A stretch of DNA of 64,000 bases from Bretschneidera sinensis (lineage: Eukaryota; Streptophyta; Magnoliopsida; Brassicales; Akaniaceae): NCBI GenBank assembly GCA_023935145.1, contig CM043699.1, forward strand, positions 145,871,536-145,935,535. Reading direction: 5' to 3'. This document shows positions 24,742 through 36,450 of the stretch, in pieces; positions within the stretch are counted from its first letter, which is position 1; each line of letters begins with the position of its first letter. The translations under genes were made by a program, and so were the position numbers. Below the pieces are notes generated by a model. It worked only from the letters and a program-made list of their open reading frames with translations. It did no database searches and was not told the origin of the DNA.

Positions 24742-27700
24742 ATGTCGACTTGGAACATGACCAAGAATGTTGCTTCCGTAACTATTTTCGCTATCACCGC
24801 AACTCGGGCATCGACTAGTCATGACCCAATTCTTAGCTTTGATCTCCCTGTAATTCCTGAGAATACCGCAACCAATGAAGGTCCAACCAATCATTCCGAA
24901 AGGTAGTCGGAGCAGACCAAGCAATCTCAGTCAGACAACTCATTCCTTCACCAATGGTGCGTCAATTTGAACGCTCCAGTCAGCCAAGGACAGTTCCTTG
25001 AACTTACCCAAGTGTTAACTGACCTGGTCGTACGACTCGGAAGGCAAGCCTTTCCTTACCAGCCTCCAATACCGCAACTAATCCCTTGACTAGCGAGGCA
25101 CCAAAACCCTAGTCAGAGTTTTCACTCCACGATCGCATGCACCATCAAAACCATCTTCGAGGGCCCAACCATTGGCGGATAGTCACTCCAAGCAAAAAAG
25201 GACCATAAAAGGTTAATAAGATTTGTCAGCAGGCTGAATAAAACGACAAGAATGGAACAGGTAATATCTTTTACAGATGATGACCTAAAAGGTCTGCAGA
25301 CTCCCCATGATGATGCAATGGTTGTCACTCTGCTCATCGGAAACTACAATGTGTAAAGGATCCTAGTTGACAACAGAAACTCAGTAAACATCTTGTACCA
25401 TGATGCATTCAAGAAGATGGGACTCAGTGACGACTAACTTAAGCCAGTCACCTCCCCACTCTACGGGTTTTCAAGAGAGACGACATTCTAGAAGGAGGCG
25501 TTGACCTTCCAGTCACTGCAATAACAACCTCTAACAAAACACTTTCATGACCACATTCTTAGTTGTCAAGATTTTGTCCTCGTGCAATACAATACTTTGT
25601 AAGCCAAGTCAAAATGCCATAAAATCAGGCAACATCTCGCTCCTGTTACCACCTGACGATGAAGTTTCCCACTTAAAATGGTGTCAGAGAAGTTTTTGGA
25701 AATCAGGCATCATCACTTTTGTTACCTAAGCTAAGTCAAAGGGCACAAGAAGACTGAACCACTGCCTCTAAGGATTAAATACCTAAAGGATGAGCTCAAA
25801 GCACCTAGATAAGAACCTATGGAAGAGCTGATCACTACTTCCTTAAGAGAATAAGAAGACCATAAGGATGTCTAGATTGGGTCAAGCCTACCGGAAGAAC
25901 TTCATGCCTCATTTGTCTTATTCCTCTGGGAAAATCAAGATGTATTTGCATGTTCAGCATTTGACATGCCCGAAATCAACCCTCAAGTTATGGTTCACAA
26001 GCTGAACATAGATTCTAACCACAAGACTGTTGTCTAGAAGAAGAGGTTCTTCGCCTCTGACCGAGAGAGAGCTATCAAAGAAGAAGTGGACAAACTACTC
26101 ACAGCTAGCTTCATCTGAGAAGTCCACTACCCGAACTGGGTCACGAATGTTGTGATGGTGAAAAATGCAAATGGTAAATGGAGAATCTGCATTGACTTCA
26201 TCGATCTCAATAAGGCATGCCCGAAGGATAGCTTTTCACTCCCAATGATAGATCAACTGGTAGACGCCACCTTGGGGTATGGGCTACTCAGCTTCATGAA
26301 CGTCTACGTTGGCTACAACTAGATCTTGATGTACGAACTTGACTAGTCGCCTCTGTCACAAACAAAGGACTCTGTTGCTACAAAATCATGCCATTTGGGC
26401 TCAAGAACACTGGAGCCACTTACCAACGACTGGTCAATAAGATCTTCAATGATCAGATTTGAATGAACATGGAAGTTTATGACCACATCATGCTCGTCAA
26501 AAGTGCACAATTGAAAAAAACACATAGTTGACCTTAAAGAAGACTTTGGAGTCCTCAGACGACATTATATGAAGCTCAACCCGAGGAAATGCATCTTCGA
26601 GGTCACCTCAAGAAAATTCTTTAGGTTCATAGTAACTCACCGTGGGATCGAAGCCAATCCTGAAAAGATAAAAGCAATCTTGGACATGAGCATGCCTCGG
26701 AACATTAAGGAATTTGAAAGACTAACAAGGAGCATCACTGCTCTTAACCGCTTTATATTTTAATCCATTGAAAATATTTTCCCTTTTTTAAGGCACTAAA
26801 GAAGACCAAAGATTTCAAATGGATTGAGGACTGCTAAGTGTTTTTCGAAGAATTGAAAATGTACCTTAGGTCGCCTCATCTACTGACCAAAGCAATGGAA
26901 ATGGAAAAATTATTCCTCAATCTTGCGGAAAGCCCCAAAACCATCACTACAGTTCTAATTCTAGAAGAAGATTGAACGAAGCTCATTTACTATGTAAGCT
27001 AGGCGCTCCAATATACATAGATTCGACATTTACCTATAGAGAAGCTGGCTTGTGCTGCCCTCATCACCGCATGGAAGCTACGACCTTACTTCTAATCCCA
27101 TACGGCCACAGTATTAACGGGTCAATTATTAAGGCAAGCATTGTACAAACCAGACAATTTTGGAAGGTTAGTAAAATGGTTAGTAGAGTTCGGAGAGTTT
27201 GATATTTACTACAAGCCCAAAACAACTATTAAGGCCCAAGCTTTAGTTAACTTTATTGTTGAAAGTATGCTCCTTGAGGAGCCCACTGGTAGGCAAGAAC
27301 CCGAAGACAATAAGGAACTACCAAGCTAGATGCTCTTTATCGACGGATCTTCCAACAGTAACGGGAGTAGAGCAAGTCTCATACCACTAGCCCTGAGGGC
27401 TTCACAGCCAAGTATGCAATATGATTCAGTTTTTAAGCCTCTAACAAAAAAACGGAGTACGAAGCCTTGCTAACAGGTATGAAGATGCCTTAGCACTGAA
27501 AGTCCACAACGACTCTCAACTGGTAGTCAACCAGATGAAAGGTGAGTACGAGGCTAATAGAGCCAAGATCATTAGACACCTTGAAAAAACTCGAGAAATG
27601 GACACAACCTTCAAGAAGGTCAGAATCTCTCAGATATTGAGGACAGAGAATTCTAAAGCAGATGTATTAGTATGACTAGCCTCCTTCAAACAGTCAGACC

Positions 27701-28550
27701 TCACTCAAACCATCTACTGAAAACACTTGGTGCATTAAATGTATACGAGTCCTTGGTTATGCTTGTCACCAAACGAACATGGATAGATCTGATCCTTGAG
27801 AACCTTAGGGATGAAAAGTTCCTCGAGCAAAGAAAATAAGCTAGAAAAGTCATCTCTCAGTCCTCTTAGTTCACCATCATTGAAAGCCAACTCTATAGAA
27901 GAGGCCTCACTACCTTCTATCAGAAATGCCTTGATTTTGTGGACATAGACTACGTTCTCAAGGAAGTACATGAAGGTATATGTGGGAATCACATGGGGAC
28001 AAGGCCTTGGTATACAAAATCCTCAAACAAGACTACTACTAGCTTAAGATGCTGCAAGAAGCAATCGATTTGGTCAAAAAGTGCAAGAACTGTCAAGATT
28101 TTGCCCCAACCTCACTCTGATCGTCTAATCCACTGACCTCAATTGCTAGTTCTCTCTCATTCACCATATGGGGAATCGAAATCCTTGAACCTTTCTCGAA
28201 AGCTCTGGGCCAAAGAAAACAATTGATATTAGCAATCGACTTCTTCACAAAATGGGTAAAGGTCAAACTGTTTACGAGGATCACTGACACGAAGACATGT
28301 GAGTTCACATGGCAATCAATCGTGTGTAAATTTTGGGTACTAAAGATCCTCGTAACTAATAATGGGAAGCAATTCAATTGTGCATGGTTTAAATCCTTTT
28401 GTCGAGACTTGGAGAGCAAGCATCGATTGACTTCGATTGGCTACCAACAAGCCAATGGGCAAGCTGACGTTACCACCAGGACCCTTATGCAAGAAGAGGC
28501 TTGATGGAGCATTAATTGAGATAAGATGATCAATCGTAAAAAAATATGTG
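24742..28550 (+). pseudogene. Tat-lineage Ty3/gypsy gag-pol remnant (left copy)
   Basis: A heavily broken polyprotein in the order expected for Tat elements. Protease: about 25264-25530 (DDLKGLQTPHDDAMVV, then ILVDNRNSVNILYHDAFKKM, where the D-S/T-G active site is lost). Reverse transcriptase: about 25966-26763 (WRICIDFIDLNKACPKDSF, then VTHRGIEANPEKIKAIL). In it the YVDD box has become YDHI, so it would be inactive. RNase H: about 26990-27330. Second, archaeal-like RNase H: about 27331-27680 (FIDGSSNSNGS, DSQLVVNQMKGEYEA), a mark of the Tat group. Integrase: about 27930-28510 (AIDFFTKWVKVK, LVTNNGKQF, YQQANGQADV). Many stops and shifts. Confidence 0.8.
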
Positions 28551-28570
28551 AAATAAGGAAGTTCGGCGGG

Positions 28571-29370
28571 TGATATCGAGACGAGTGGGCCGGGTAACTC
28601 GAGGGCTCAAGGCTATGAGCTTGAGGGAACCTTTAATACCTCGACCTCAAGCATAATGGATGATTTATAATTTTCAATCTATCTATTCAGAGATTGAGGA
28701 CAATCTAAGAGTCGTGCATTTAACTGACTAAGGTAAAAGTGGTCACGATTAAATACGACACACACATTAGAGTCAAAGATTTTGATATATGGCATGTTTA
28801 GCGCATTTAATCAAGAATACGTGAGGAAATGGAAGCGTGGAAGACTATTAAGAATTATCAACACAACCATCTAAGCATGAAGCAATATAAATAGCAGTAG
28901 AATCAATCATAAGGAACATACAGACAATCATCTGACAATTATTATCTTTTTCCGCATTTACTTTTATTTACTTCCCAGTAGGAGTAGCTATAGCTGTAAT
29001 CATAGCAGTAATTTCCTTTTTGTATCTCCTTTCTCTGTCTTGAAGTTAATCCAAGCCAGGGAAGCATTGAAGGCTTGTCTTACATTATAACAAGCTCGAA
29101 GAGTCTGTACTTGGTTCTTTGAGGTTTTAACCCTATAAACCCTTTGTTTCAGAATTGTTTTAAATATCAATACATTGAGTTTGTTCTTACTACACAGTTG
29201 TTATTTATTTCACTCTTTAATTGTTACATTAAATTCGTTTTCTTGAATTTATAACCGCATATTGTAAAGTCATCTTAATTGAGGTAGTATCGAACCCATT
29301 TAGAGAAGTACTATTCCAATCGAGTCAACCTCAATCTCTATTGACACATAATTTAAATCTTGCACCAACA
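28571..29370 (+). mobile_element. 3' LTR of the Tat-type element (left copy)
   Basis: It begins TGATATCGAGACGAG right after a G-rich polypurine tract (GTTCGGCGGG) and probably ends TTGCACCAACA at 29370; an earlier end near 29348 is possible. It is paired with 37633-38423 in the segmental duplication. Confidence 0.6.
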
Positions 29371-30149
29371 AGACTAACATGCAATTATGGATAAATCTCA
29401 AAGACTAAAAAGTAATTTTCCATTTTTTTATTTTTTCTTTCAGGTTTCTCTCTCTCATTTGCACCACTTCATATGAAAAGAAAGAAAATTTCATCTCCGA
29501 TTTGTAATCATGTTGGGTATAAGAACATGATTCTGCATAAAGAGTATCATGAGCAAAAAGAAAGGATAAAGATTGTAGATCTGTCACTTTATCTCCATGA
29601 AAAATCATAGATTTGGGATTTCTGTTCACCATTTGTAGATAGACTATATCAGTTTAACTCTCTAGATAGGTTTAATAATCAATATTGCATGTTTTTTTCT
29701 CTCCGTTTTAAATGATTTTTGACTGACTTTTTAAATTTTTTTGAATTGGTTAGAACTGTTTTCTCATGAAGGTTTATCATTTATTGAGTATCAGGTTTTT
29801 TTCTTTAGTTACGGTCCTAATCCAACTCCATTGATATCTTAATTTCAGTCTGCAAACCAAAGATAAACAAAATGATTTGATCACAATATAAAACTACAAT
29901 ATTAATTATCATAATTTCATCAATTTTTTACTTAAAATTAAAAAAAAATAACTAATAAATTTGACAAATAACTTATATATCATATGGAGTTAAATTTGGG
30001 ACAGATAAAAATATATTAAGATAAATATTTGAATTTAAATTTTAAAATCCTACTATATTTGGATACACTTCTTAATTCGGTATCTAATTATTAGTGCTTC
30101 TCAATCAGTAATAATTTTTTTTTTAAAAATGGTGCTTCTCAATCCTTTC
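29371..30149. other. Non-coding spacer in the left copy
   Basis: No gene is recognised. It contains TTTCTTTCAG followed by a short frame (ATGAAAAGAAAG...) that corresponds to a 45-codon ORF in the right copy (38538) but is shifted here. Confidence 0.4.
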
Positions 30150-30685
30150 CGTTGAGATTTTACATATAAAATCCACCTATTCAAATTTTAGGTAAAAGCA
30201 AAACCACAACGGTTAAACAGGCAAAATAAACTAAGAGCAAAAATAACAATAATTTATGTGGTTCGACCGTCTCTTTGCTCACGTCCACCAACAAACTCAC
30301 AACTTTATTAATGTTCAGTTACAACTTTAGGAAGAGTAAAATTGTCAAACTCTCACAACCTCACAACCCAAAAGCTTCCTACACTCAAATCTCTTAACCT
30401 AACTCTAATTGTAAGTGCTCTCTTTACTTCACAACCCAAAACTACAATACACCGAAAGCTCTCATCCTAACTCTAGTAGTAATCCTTCTTATTTACACTG
30501 TATATTAAAATTACGAGTGCCTAAAACTTTTTTTTTAATACCTAATTATATAGAAGAGGTTTGCCTAATTCTACTGAGAAATGACATAAAAAAAACTATT
30601 TTTATTTTTATCAGAATAAACAATTATAAAATAAAAAATTACTTTTCTTAAATCAATTAAAAATCTTTCTTAGTGGGATTTAACA
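30150..30685 (-). mobile_element. Solo LTR (minus strand) with target-site duplication
   Basis: On the minus strand the LTR starts TGTTAAATCCCACT and ends AAAATCTCAACG (TCAACA in the right copy). CTTTC lies immediately on both sides (30145-30149 and 30686-30690), a 5-bp target-site duplication, so this is a solo LTR. The same family occurs at 39269-39806 and, in plus orientation with a primer-binding site, at about 51140-51500. Confidence 0.8.
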
Positions 30686-30695
30686 CTTTCTTTAT

Positions 30696-30731
30696 CATTG
30701 CTTGGTAAAAATGCCATGGCCTAAATTGTTA

Positions 30732-30777
<46 letters not shown>

Positions 30778-30899
30778 ATCTGCTAATCAAGAATTCAGAC
30801 TACAGGATTAGGTTGTTGACCATTGCTTGGTAAAAATGCCATGGCCTAAATTGTGACATCATTGCTTGGTAAAAATGCCATGGCGTATATTTTGGTCTG
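30696..30899. repeat. Three copies of a 39-bp motif around a (TA)n tract
   Basis: CATTGCTTGGTAAAAATGCC starts at 30696, 30821 and 30860. The first two copies bracket a (TA)n run (30736-30777) and AAACATCTGCTAATCAAG. The right duplicate lacks the second and third copies, so they arose after the segmental duplication or were lost there. Confidence 0.8.
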
Positions 30900-31519
30900 C
30901 AGAAATTGTTGAACAACTTAACAAGTGGTAGACAGTGCAAATTAAGAATTTAATAAACTTTTTACTTGGCTCTTATAAAGATAAGCTAAGAACCCAGCTA
31001 TATTCAACTGCAAAGAACTTTCTTCTTCTAAAAAGTTCTTCTAAAAGAACTTTTAAATTTTTCTTTTCTAGGGATTTATTCTCTTTACATGAAAAACAAA
31101 AAAGATAGATCAGTATGCAATTTTTAAAAATCAGCCAAATTAGAAGGAGTTGATGAGAAGTTGAGAGGTTCAAAGGTTTTTGCTGACAATTGACAAGACT
31201 TGTATTAGATTATATGATTGAAATGTTTATAAAGGGAGAATGATAAGGACAGTAGTGAAGTAGCAATAGGAAACGAACAAAACTACTGGACTTAGAATTA
31301 CTAGAGTTGAAAGTACTAGATCCTATGACCAGCAGACAGTTTGAGCCAGAGAAAATTATTTCTCTTTGTATGTCATTTTAATTTGCATATATTCAAAAAG
31401 CTGAAAATTATGTATTCAGGAGTATAGCTATTAGCTAAGCTGTTGCATATTTTTCCAAATGAAATTACTGTCTTTGTTTCGATAGGGGTATCGCTAGGTC
31501 CAACTCCTCATGGCAAAAC

Positions 31520-31770
31520 TCATTCTACGGTTAACTAACCGATAATATTTATATACTTAATTATATATATATATATATATTTATATTTAATATATTATTA
31601 ATTTTTTTAATTGGTTAAGTAATCAAAATGATTAAAATAATTTAAACGGGTAATCAATCGATTAATCGATATATATTATTCGATTAACCAATTTAATTCT
31701 AATTTCATCGATTAATCGAACCTTTTTTAAAAACGGTTTAGTTATTCAGTTTTAACCAATTAAAACACCA
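31520..31770. repeat. AT-rich dispersed repeat (ATTAATCGAT family), left copy
   Basis: Rich in CGATTAATCGAT and ending near AAAACGGTTTAGTTATTCAG. Collinear with 41490-41795 and similar to 11575-11910. No terminal structure is resolved. Confidence 0.45.
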
Positions 31771-32985
31771 TAGCCAAGTCAACTTTCTCCCTGGTTCAAA
31801 ATGCTCTTTAGTCTCCCTCACCATCTCATTTCTCAAGTAGTAATAATATGCCTGAAAATTTAATTTCAGCAAATACAGATCAAGCGGCATTCATTTGGGT
31901 CTCTTTTACTAATTACACAAGACAAAGTAAGGCGATTAATTATCTCGATTTGAAGACTAGATGGTGAGCATATGAAATTAAATAGTAACAAAAAATTGTA
32001 ACAACAACTAAAGACATGAACTTAACAATATAAGAAGCTTAAACATCAGCTTTCAATCATAGAGAAACTAATATTATTTTAAAGAAAATTAGAACCTTGC
32101 GTTGACCAAGCAATCATAAAATAAATGGAGCAAACAGATGTGATTGAATTTATATAGATACGAAAATTGTTCAAGACAATCTCTATCATTATACTCGAAT
32201 AAACTTGTTTGGGAAGATAGTTACACCAATAGTGACTTGTTTAAATAATGGATGGAGATGATAACTCGTTCCTAAGACTAGAACTATTCAATATATGATT
32301 GTACGAGTCATACCTCTTGAGAATATGCTGGCAAATCACCAAAGTAATGCACTACATAAACTACCAAACTAAACTAATATTTTATAGAATTTATGCTTGA
32401 CTTGCATTTTTGTGTTGGGAGGGGTTTTTCTTTGCTGAATTCAGAGCTTACGCAATAATTTTTTGGTGAAAAAATTCACGTGTAAACAATTTCACGCGCA
32501 CGCACACACACGCACAAACACATACATATACGCACGCGTGCGGGAACACACACACAGATATATATATACACATCAAAATGACCAAGTAAACAATAATGTG
32601 GATGCTGTCATGAATGCTAAGTTTACCTTAGCATTTATTTAATTTATAAGAAACTAATTAATTGTTATCTACAATAGAATTTATATACATTCAAAACTTC
32701 GGTGCATCTTAATTCTCAATAAAAAAAACAACATTCATTATCTTATACGAAATTAATAAATTTAAATTGAAATACATTGTCTTTTCCCATTTAACTTTTA
32801 TATGTAAAAAAAAATTATAAGTTTAAGACTAATCTATTCTCATCTCATAACAAAAATATGGATTCAAAATTAATTTTATTTTTATGTTAAAATAACAATT
32901 TTTCTCATTTCAACTCTCATTATAAATACAACTTATGTAGTTTACTAAACTATTCTATTAACAAATAATCGGTCATCGTTGTTTT
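31771..32985. other. Non-coding spacer of the segmental duplication, left copy
   Basis: No gene is recognised. It contains an ACACAC/ACGC-rich simple tract (about 32497-32560) and is collinear with 41796-43070. Confidence 0.5.
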
Positions 32986-32994
32986 TTGTTGAAT

Positions 32995-33549
32995 TTAAGA
33001 GAGGAAGTGAGACAACAACGGAGATTGATTTTGGATCGTAGTGGAAGGGACACGATTGATTGTGTACATTGCAGTTAAGGCAGCATCAGCCCATAAACAT
33101 TCAGGACATGATGACGAAATGAGTAGAGCACGAACGATGTCAAGAATATGTCGATGTTTGCGTTCGGCTCGTTCATTTTGTTGGGAGGCTCCAGGGCACG
33201 AGCGGTGGAGGAGTGTGCCATTTTTGTGAAGTATGTTTAGAAAATCACGGTCTTTATATTCCATTGCATTATTTGAACGAAATATTTTGATATTCCGAGA
33301 GAACTTAGTTTGAACCATAGAAGAAAAATCAGAATATATTTGAAAGAGTTCATATATGCTTTTCATAAGAAACAACCAAGTATAACGAGAATAGTTATCC
33401 ACAAATATAACAAAATAGTGAGCACCACCCATTGATGCATGAGAAGAAGGCCCCCAAACGTCAGAATGTACTAAATCAAAAGGTGCAAGAGACTTATTTC
33501 TAAAACTCTTCGTATCTCTCGTTATGTCATTTTTTGGGAACATCAAATG
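32995..33549 (-). pseudogene. copia integrase fragment, inverted
   Basis: Reads HLMFPK, then LVHSDVWGPSS, VDNYSRYTWLF and QQNERAERKHRHILDIVR, the copia GAG-pre-integrase boundary and integrase core. The second catalytic Asp is lost: the usual RSDNG-EY reads RSNNAMEY. The frame runs into the LTR tip at TCTCACTTCC, where integrase and LTR sequence appear to share a few bases. Confidence 0.85.
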
Positions 33550-33589
33550 TTCTCTTCCGTACGATTATTTGACATGTAAACCATTACTA

Positions 33590-35474
33590 ACTCCAGATTC
33601 TTTACTGATCCATCTATTGAGTTATTTCTTGAGAATCCAGTTTCAGGTACTGTTGAGTCCACCTCAGAATCACCAGCTGATATCACCCTTTCCGTTAGGG
33701 AACCACTAGCTGATCCTACCTCTCCAAACCCAGCTCCAGCTCCAGAACCATCAGCTGACCTCACCTCTCCAACTCAATCGATTGTGCCCGAGGATATTCC
33801 TATGTCTGATGAGTCTGCATCGACTCCCTTTAAGAGCCATCCTCTACATTAACTCCGCAGATCTACTAGGGTAACTCATCGCCTTTCTCATCTTGCTGAT
33901 TACAATTGTGATTATCATTGTTTTTCCACTATACTTCATCTGCAGGAGCCTCAATCCTATAAGGAGGCTAGTACTAATCCTCTTTGGCAGAAAGCAATGG
34001 ATGAAGAACTTCAGGCCCTAGCTAAAGCTCATACCTGGGATATTGTTGATCTGCCCCCTAAAAAAACTCCTATTGGGTGCAAATGGGTGTTTAAGATCAA
34101 GATGCTTTCTGATGGCTCTGTTGAACGATGTAAAGCCCGACTTGTTGCCAAGGGATTTGCTCAGGAATATGGTATTGACTATGAAGAGACATTGGCTCAG
34201 TGGTGAGGCTCATATCTGTCCATACACTCCATGCTGTCGCCGCCATTCGAAGATGGACCCTGTTTCAAATAGACGTCAAAAATGCATTTCTTAATGGGGA
34301 TCTTCTTGAAGAAGTCTATATGCATACTCTTCCCGACTTGGATGCTCCTCGAAACAAAGTTTGTCGCCTTCGTCGTGCCCTATATGGTTTGAAACAAGCT
34401 TCACGTGCCTGGTTTGCCAAATTCAACACTACTATTCATCAGTTTGGGTTCACACCGAGTGCTTATGATTCGGCTCTGTTTATCCACCATACTGCCAACG
34501 GTATTATCCTTCTTTTACTGTATGTGGATGATATGGTTATTACTGGAGATGATCTACATGGTATTTCTGAACTAAAAAAGTTTCTCAGTGGCCAATTCGA
34601 GATGAAAGATCTTGGCATGCTCACCTATTTTCTTGACCTTGAAGTCTCATCTAGTTCTGTTGGATTTTTTCTCTCTCAGGCCAAAAATGCCTCGAAGCTC
34701 CTTTCCAAGGCTGGGATCACTGACTCAACCACTGTCACTACTCCTCTCGAGCCGAATGTCAGATTAACCCCACTCGATGGTTCAACTCTTCAGGATGCCA
34801 CTCTATATCGCCAATTGGTTGGAAGTCTTGTATATCTTACTGTCACTCGCCTTGACATTACCTATGCCGTTCATCAGGTCAGTCGGTTCTTGTCCGCTCC
34901 TCTGACCAAACATTACTTGGTTGTTCTTCGAATTCTTCGGTATGTCAAGGGTACTTTATTTTATAGGCTTCATTTCTCAGCACAGTTTGCCCCTGTCTTA
35001 CAAGCTTATTCTGATGCCGATTGGGCCGGAGACCCTACCGACAGACGTTTAACCATTGATTATTGTTTCTTTTTGGGAAATTTTCTCATTTTCTAGCGTA
35101 GTAAGAAACAAATTGTGGTTGTTCGCTCCAGTACTGAAGCTGAATATCGTGCCATGGCTGATGCAACTCAAGAACTTCTTTGGCTTCGATGGCTACTCGC
35201 TGATATAGGTATCTCTTCTCCTGCTGCCATTATCCTACACTGTGACAACAGGAGTGCTATTCAGATCGCTCACAATGATGTCTTCCACGAGTGTACAAAA
35301 CACATCGAGAATGATTGTCACTTCATCCGTGATCACATTCTCCAGAATACGGTTCGTGTACAATCCGTCAGTTCAGCCGATCAGACAACTGACATTTTCA
35401 CTAAGGCTTATCCACCCGGACGCTTTCACTCTCTGGTTTCCAAACTCAAGTTCACCTCTCACTTACCGCCTTGA
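33590..35474 (+). pseudogene. copia reverse transcriptase-RNase H
   Basis: A Pro/Ser-rich linker leads to the RT: KAMDEELQALAKAHTWDIV, then GCKWVFKIKMLSDGSVERCK up to 34206. A frameshift follows, and the frame continues at about 34203 with FQIDVKNAFLNGDLLEEVYM, ALYGLKQASRAWF and the catalytic LLLYVDDMVITGDD. RNase H: AYSDADWAGDPTDRR, a stop at 35094, then RSSTEAEYRAMA and HCDNRSAIQIAHN up to 35474. One frameshift and at least two stops (including 33850) disable it. Confidence 0.9.
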
Positions 35475-35487
35475 GTTTGAGGGGGGA

Positions 35488-35693
35488 TGTTAATGTATTA
35501 TATCCTACATTGGTTGTGTATAGTTTTGCCTCTTCTATTGGCTTATATAAATAGGAATATCCCACATTGGTTGTGTATAGCTTCGCCTCTCCTATTGGCT
35601 TATATAAATAGGATAGCTCCCTTGTAAGTAAATTACACCATTCAATACAATTCTCCTCTTTGTATTGTCTCACTTCCACTCTTAAATTCAAAA
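35488..35693 (+). mobile_element. copia 3' LTR (206 bp) with duplicated promoter
   Basis: Begins TGTTAATGTATTATATCC after the polypurine tract GAGGGGGGA and ends CTTAAATTCAAAA before the GTTTT target-site duplication (the canonical end would be TTCAACA, as kept in the inverted left tip). A 57-bp unit starting TATCCYACATTGGTTGTG is repeated in tandem at 35501 and 35558; each copy holds a TATATAAATA box. Confidence 0.85.
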
Positions 35694-35890
35694 GTTTTCA
35701 TTCTCGCAAAGCAAAGACTATCTCGAAAGGGTATATGTCTTTTTTTATGTCATTTGCTTTTTAATAATTATATATGGATACCATTTTATCAAGTATGGCA
35801 CTCTTCAAGCATCTCAAACATCAATCTACCTCACAAAAGTTTATCATGTGTTACATACTAACATAACATGACATATACTATATCATTCAA

Positions 35891-36447
35891 TAAGGAATCA
35901 ATGTTGCTTTGTGTGTTTTATTAGACACTTGTCCATGGGGAAGAAACTAAATAATGATGGTCGAATCCGGTGCTATTTTTGAACTTATTGAGATCGAGTT
36001 AGGAGCTCCTGAAAAAAAAAAAACAACAGAGCTTATATTAGCGATATTGTTTCATCTATGTTCTTGTGCAAATAGGAGAGCTGAGTTTCTTAATCATAAA
36101 GGTGGCATTGTTGTGGTGTCCGAGAGGATATTGAGAGTTTCTACGGTGGCCGATGATTGAGCAATTTTGATCCTTTCGTTGATATGTAAGTTCTCTGGGA
36201 CAAGTATGGTGATTAAAGAAATGTCAAAAGTTGGTGTTATGTCAAAGATTTGCATGTTGTTTCAAGTTAAGTGTGCTTCATATTTGAAGGAAAAGGCTAG
36301 GGAAATACTTAGATCACATTCTGATAAGTGGAAGAAATATCCTTGTACTGATGCTTCTCTCTTAACAAAATATACTAGGTGAGATTAATGTATTTAATCT
36401 ATTCCTATTATTGTGGTTGGATTTCATTTAATTTGGTCTTGTAATTT
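35891..36447 (+). pseudogene. 3' fragment of a PUB24-like U-box E3 gene
   Basis: Closely matches 47599-48143 of the intact PUB24-like gene, from AAGGAATCAATG through the stop codon and the 3' flank ATTTGGTCTTGTAATT. It encodes only the last third of the armadillo region and lacks the U-box. Stops interrupt it: AAC TAA near 35948 and TGA at 36158, where the intact gene has CGA. There is no promoter or start. It is a remnant of the left duplicate, cut by a deletion at its left edge. Confidence 0.92.
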
Positions 36448-36450
36448 CCC

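Larger units (their letters stand above)
32986..35693 (+). mobile_element. Rearranged Ty1/copia element with target-site duplication
   Basis: Flanked by GTTTT at 32981-32985 and 35694-35698. The right duplicate at about 43071-43082 keeps the empty site (ATTGTTTTCATTCTCGC). The content is out of order: at the left, an inverted LTR tip (TGTTGAATTTAAGAG, the reverse complement of an LTR 3' end), then the integrase domain inverted (33546-32995), then plus-strand RT-RNase H (about 33590-35474), a polypurine tract (TTGAGGGGGGA) and the 3' LTR. The 5' LTR, primer-binding site and gag are missing. Both ends of the inserted DNA carry the LTR 3' tip. Confidence 0.88.
27391..36447. repeat. Segmental duplication, left copy
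   Basis: Sequence from CCCTGAGGGCTTC (27391) to about 35888 is collinear with 36448-43262: Tat aRNase H-integrase, Tat 3' LTR, a non-coding spacer, a solo LTR, (TA)n, and an AT-rich repeat. The left copy alone holds the copia insertion (32986-35693) and ends in the PUB24 3' fragment (35891-36447). On its left the element reads through without a break, so this side keeps the ancestral flank. Confidence 0.85.

Noticed and set aside
33041..33229. Plus-strand ORF over the inverted integrase
   Set aside because: It is antisense to clear copia integrase coding on the minus strand.
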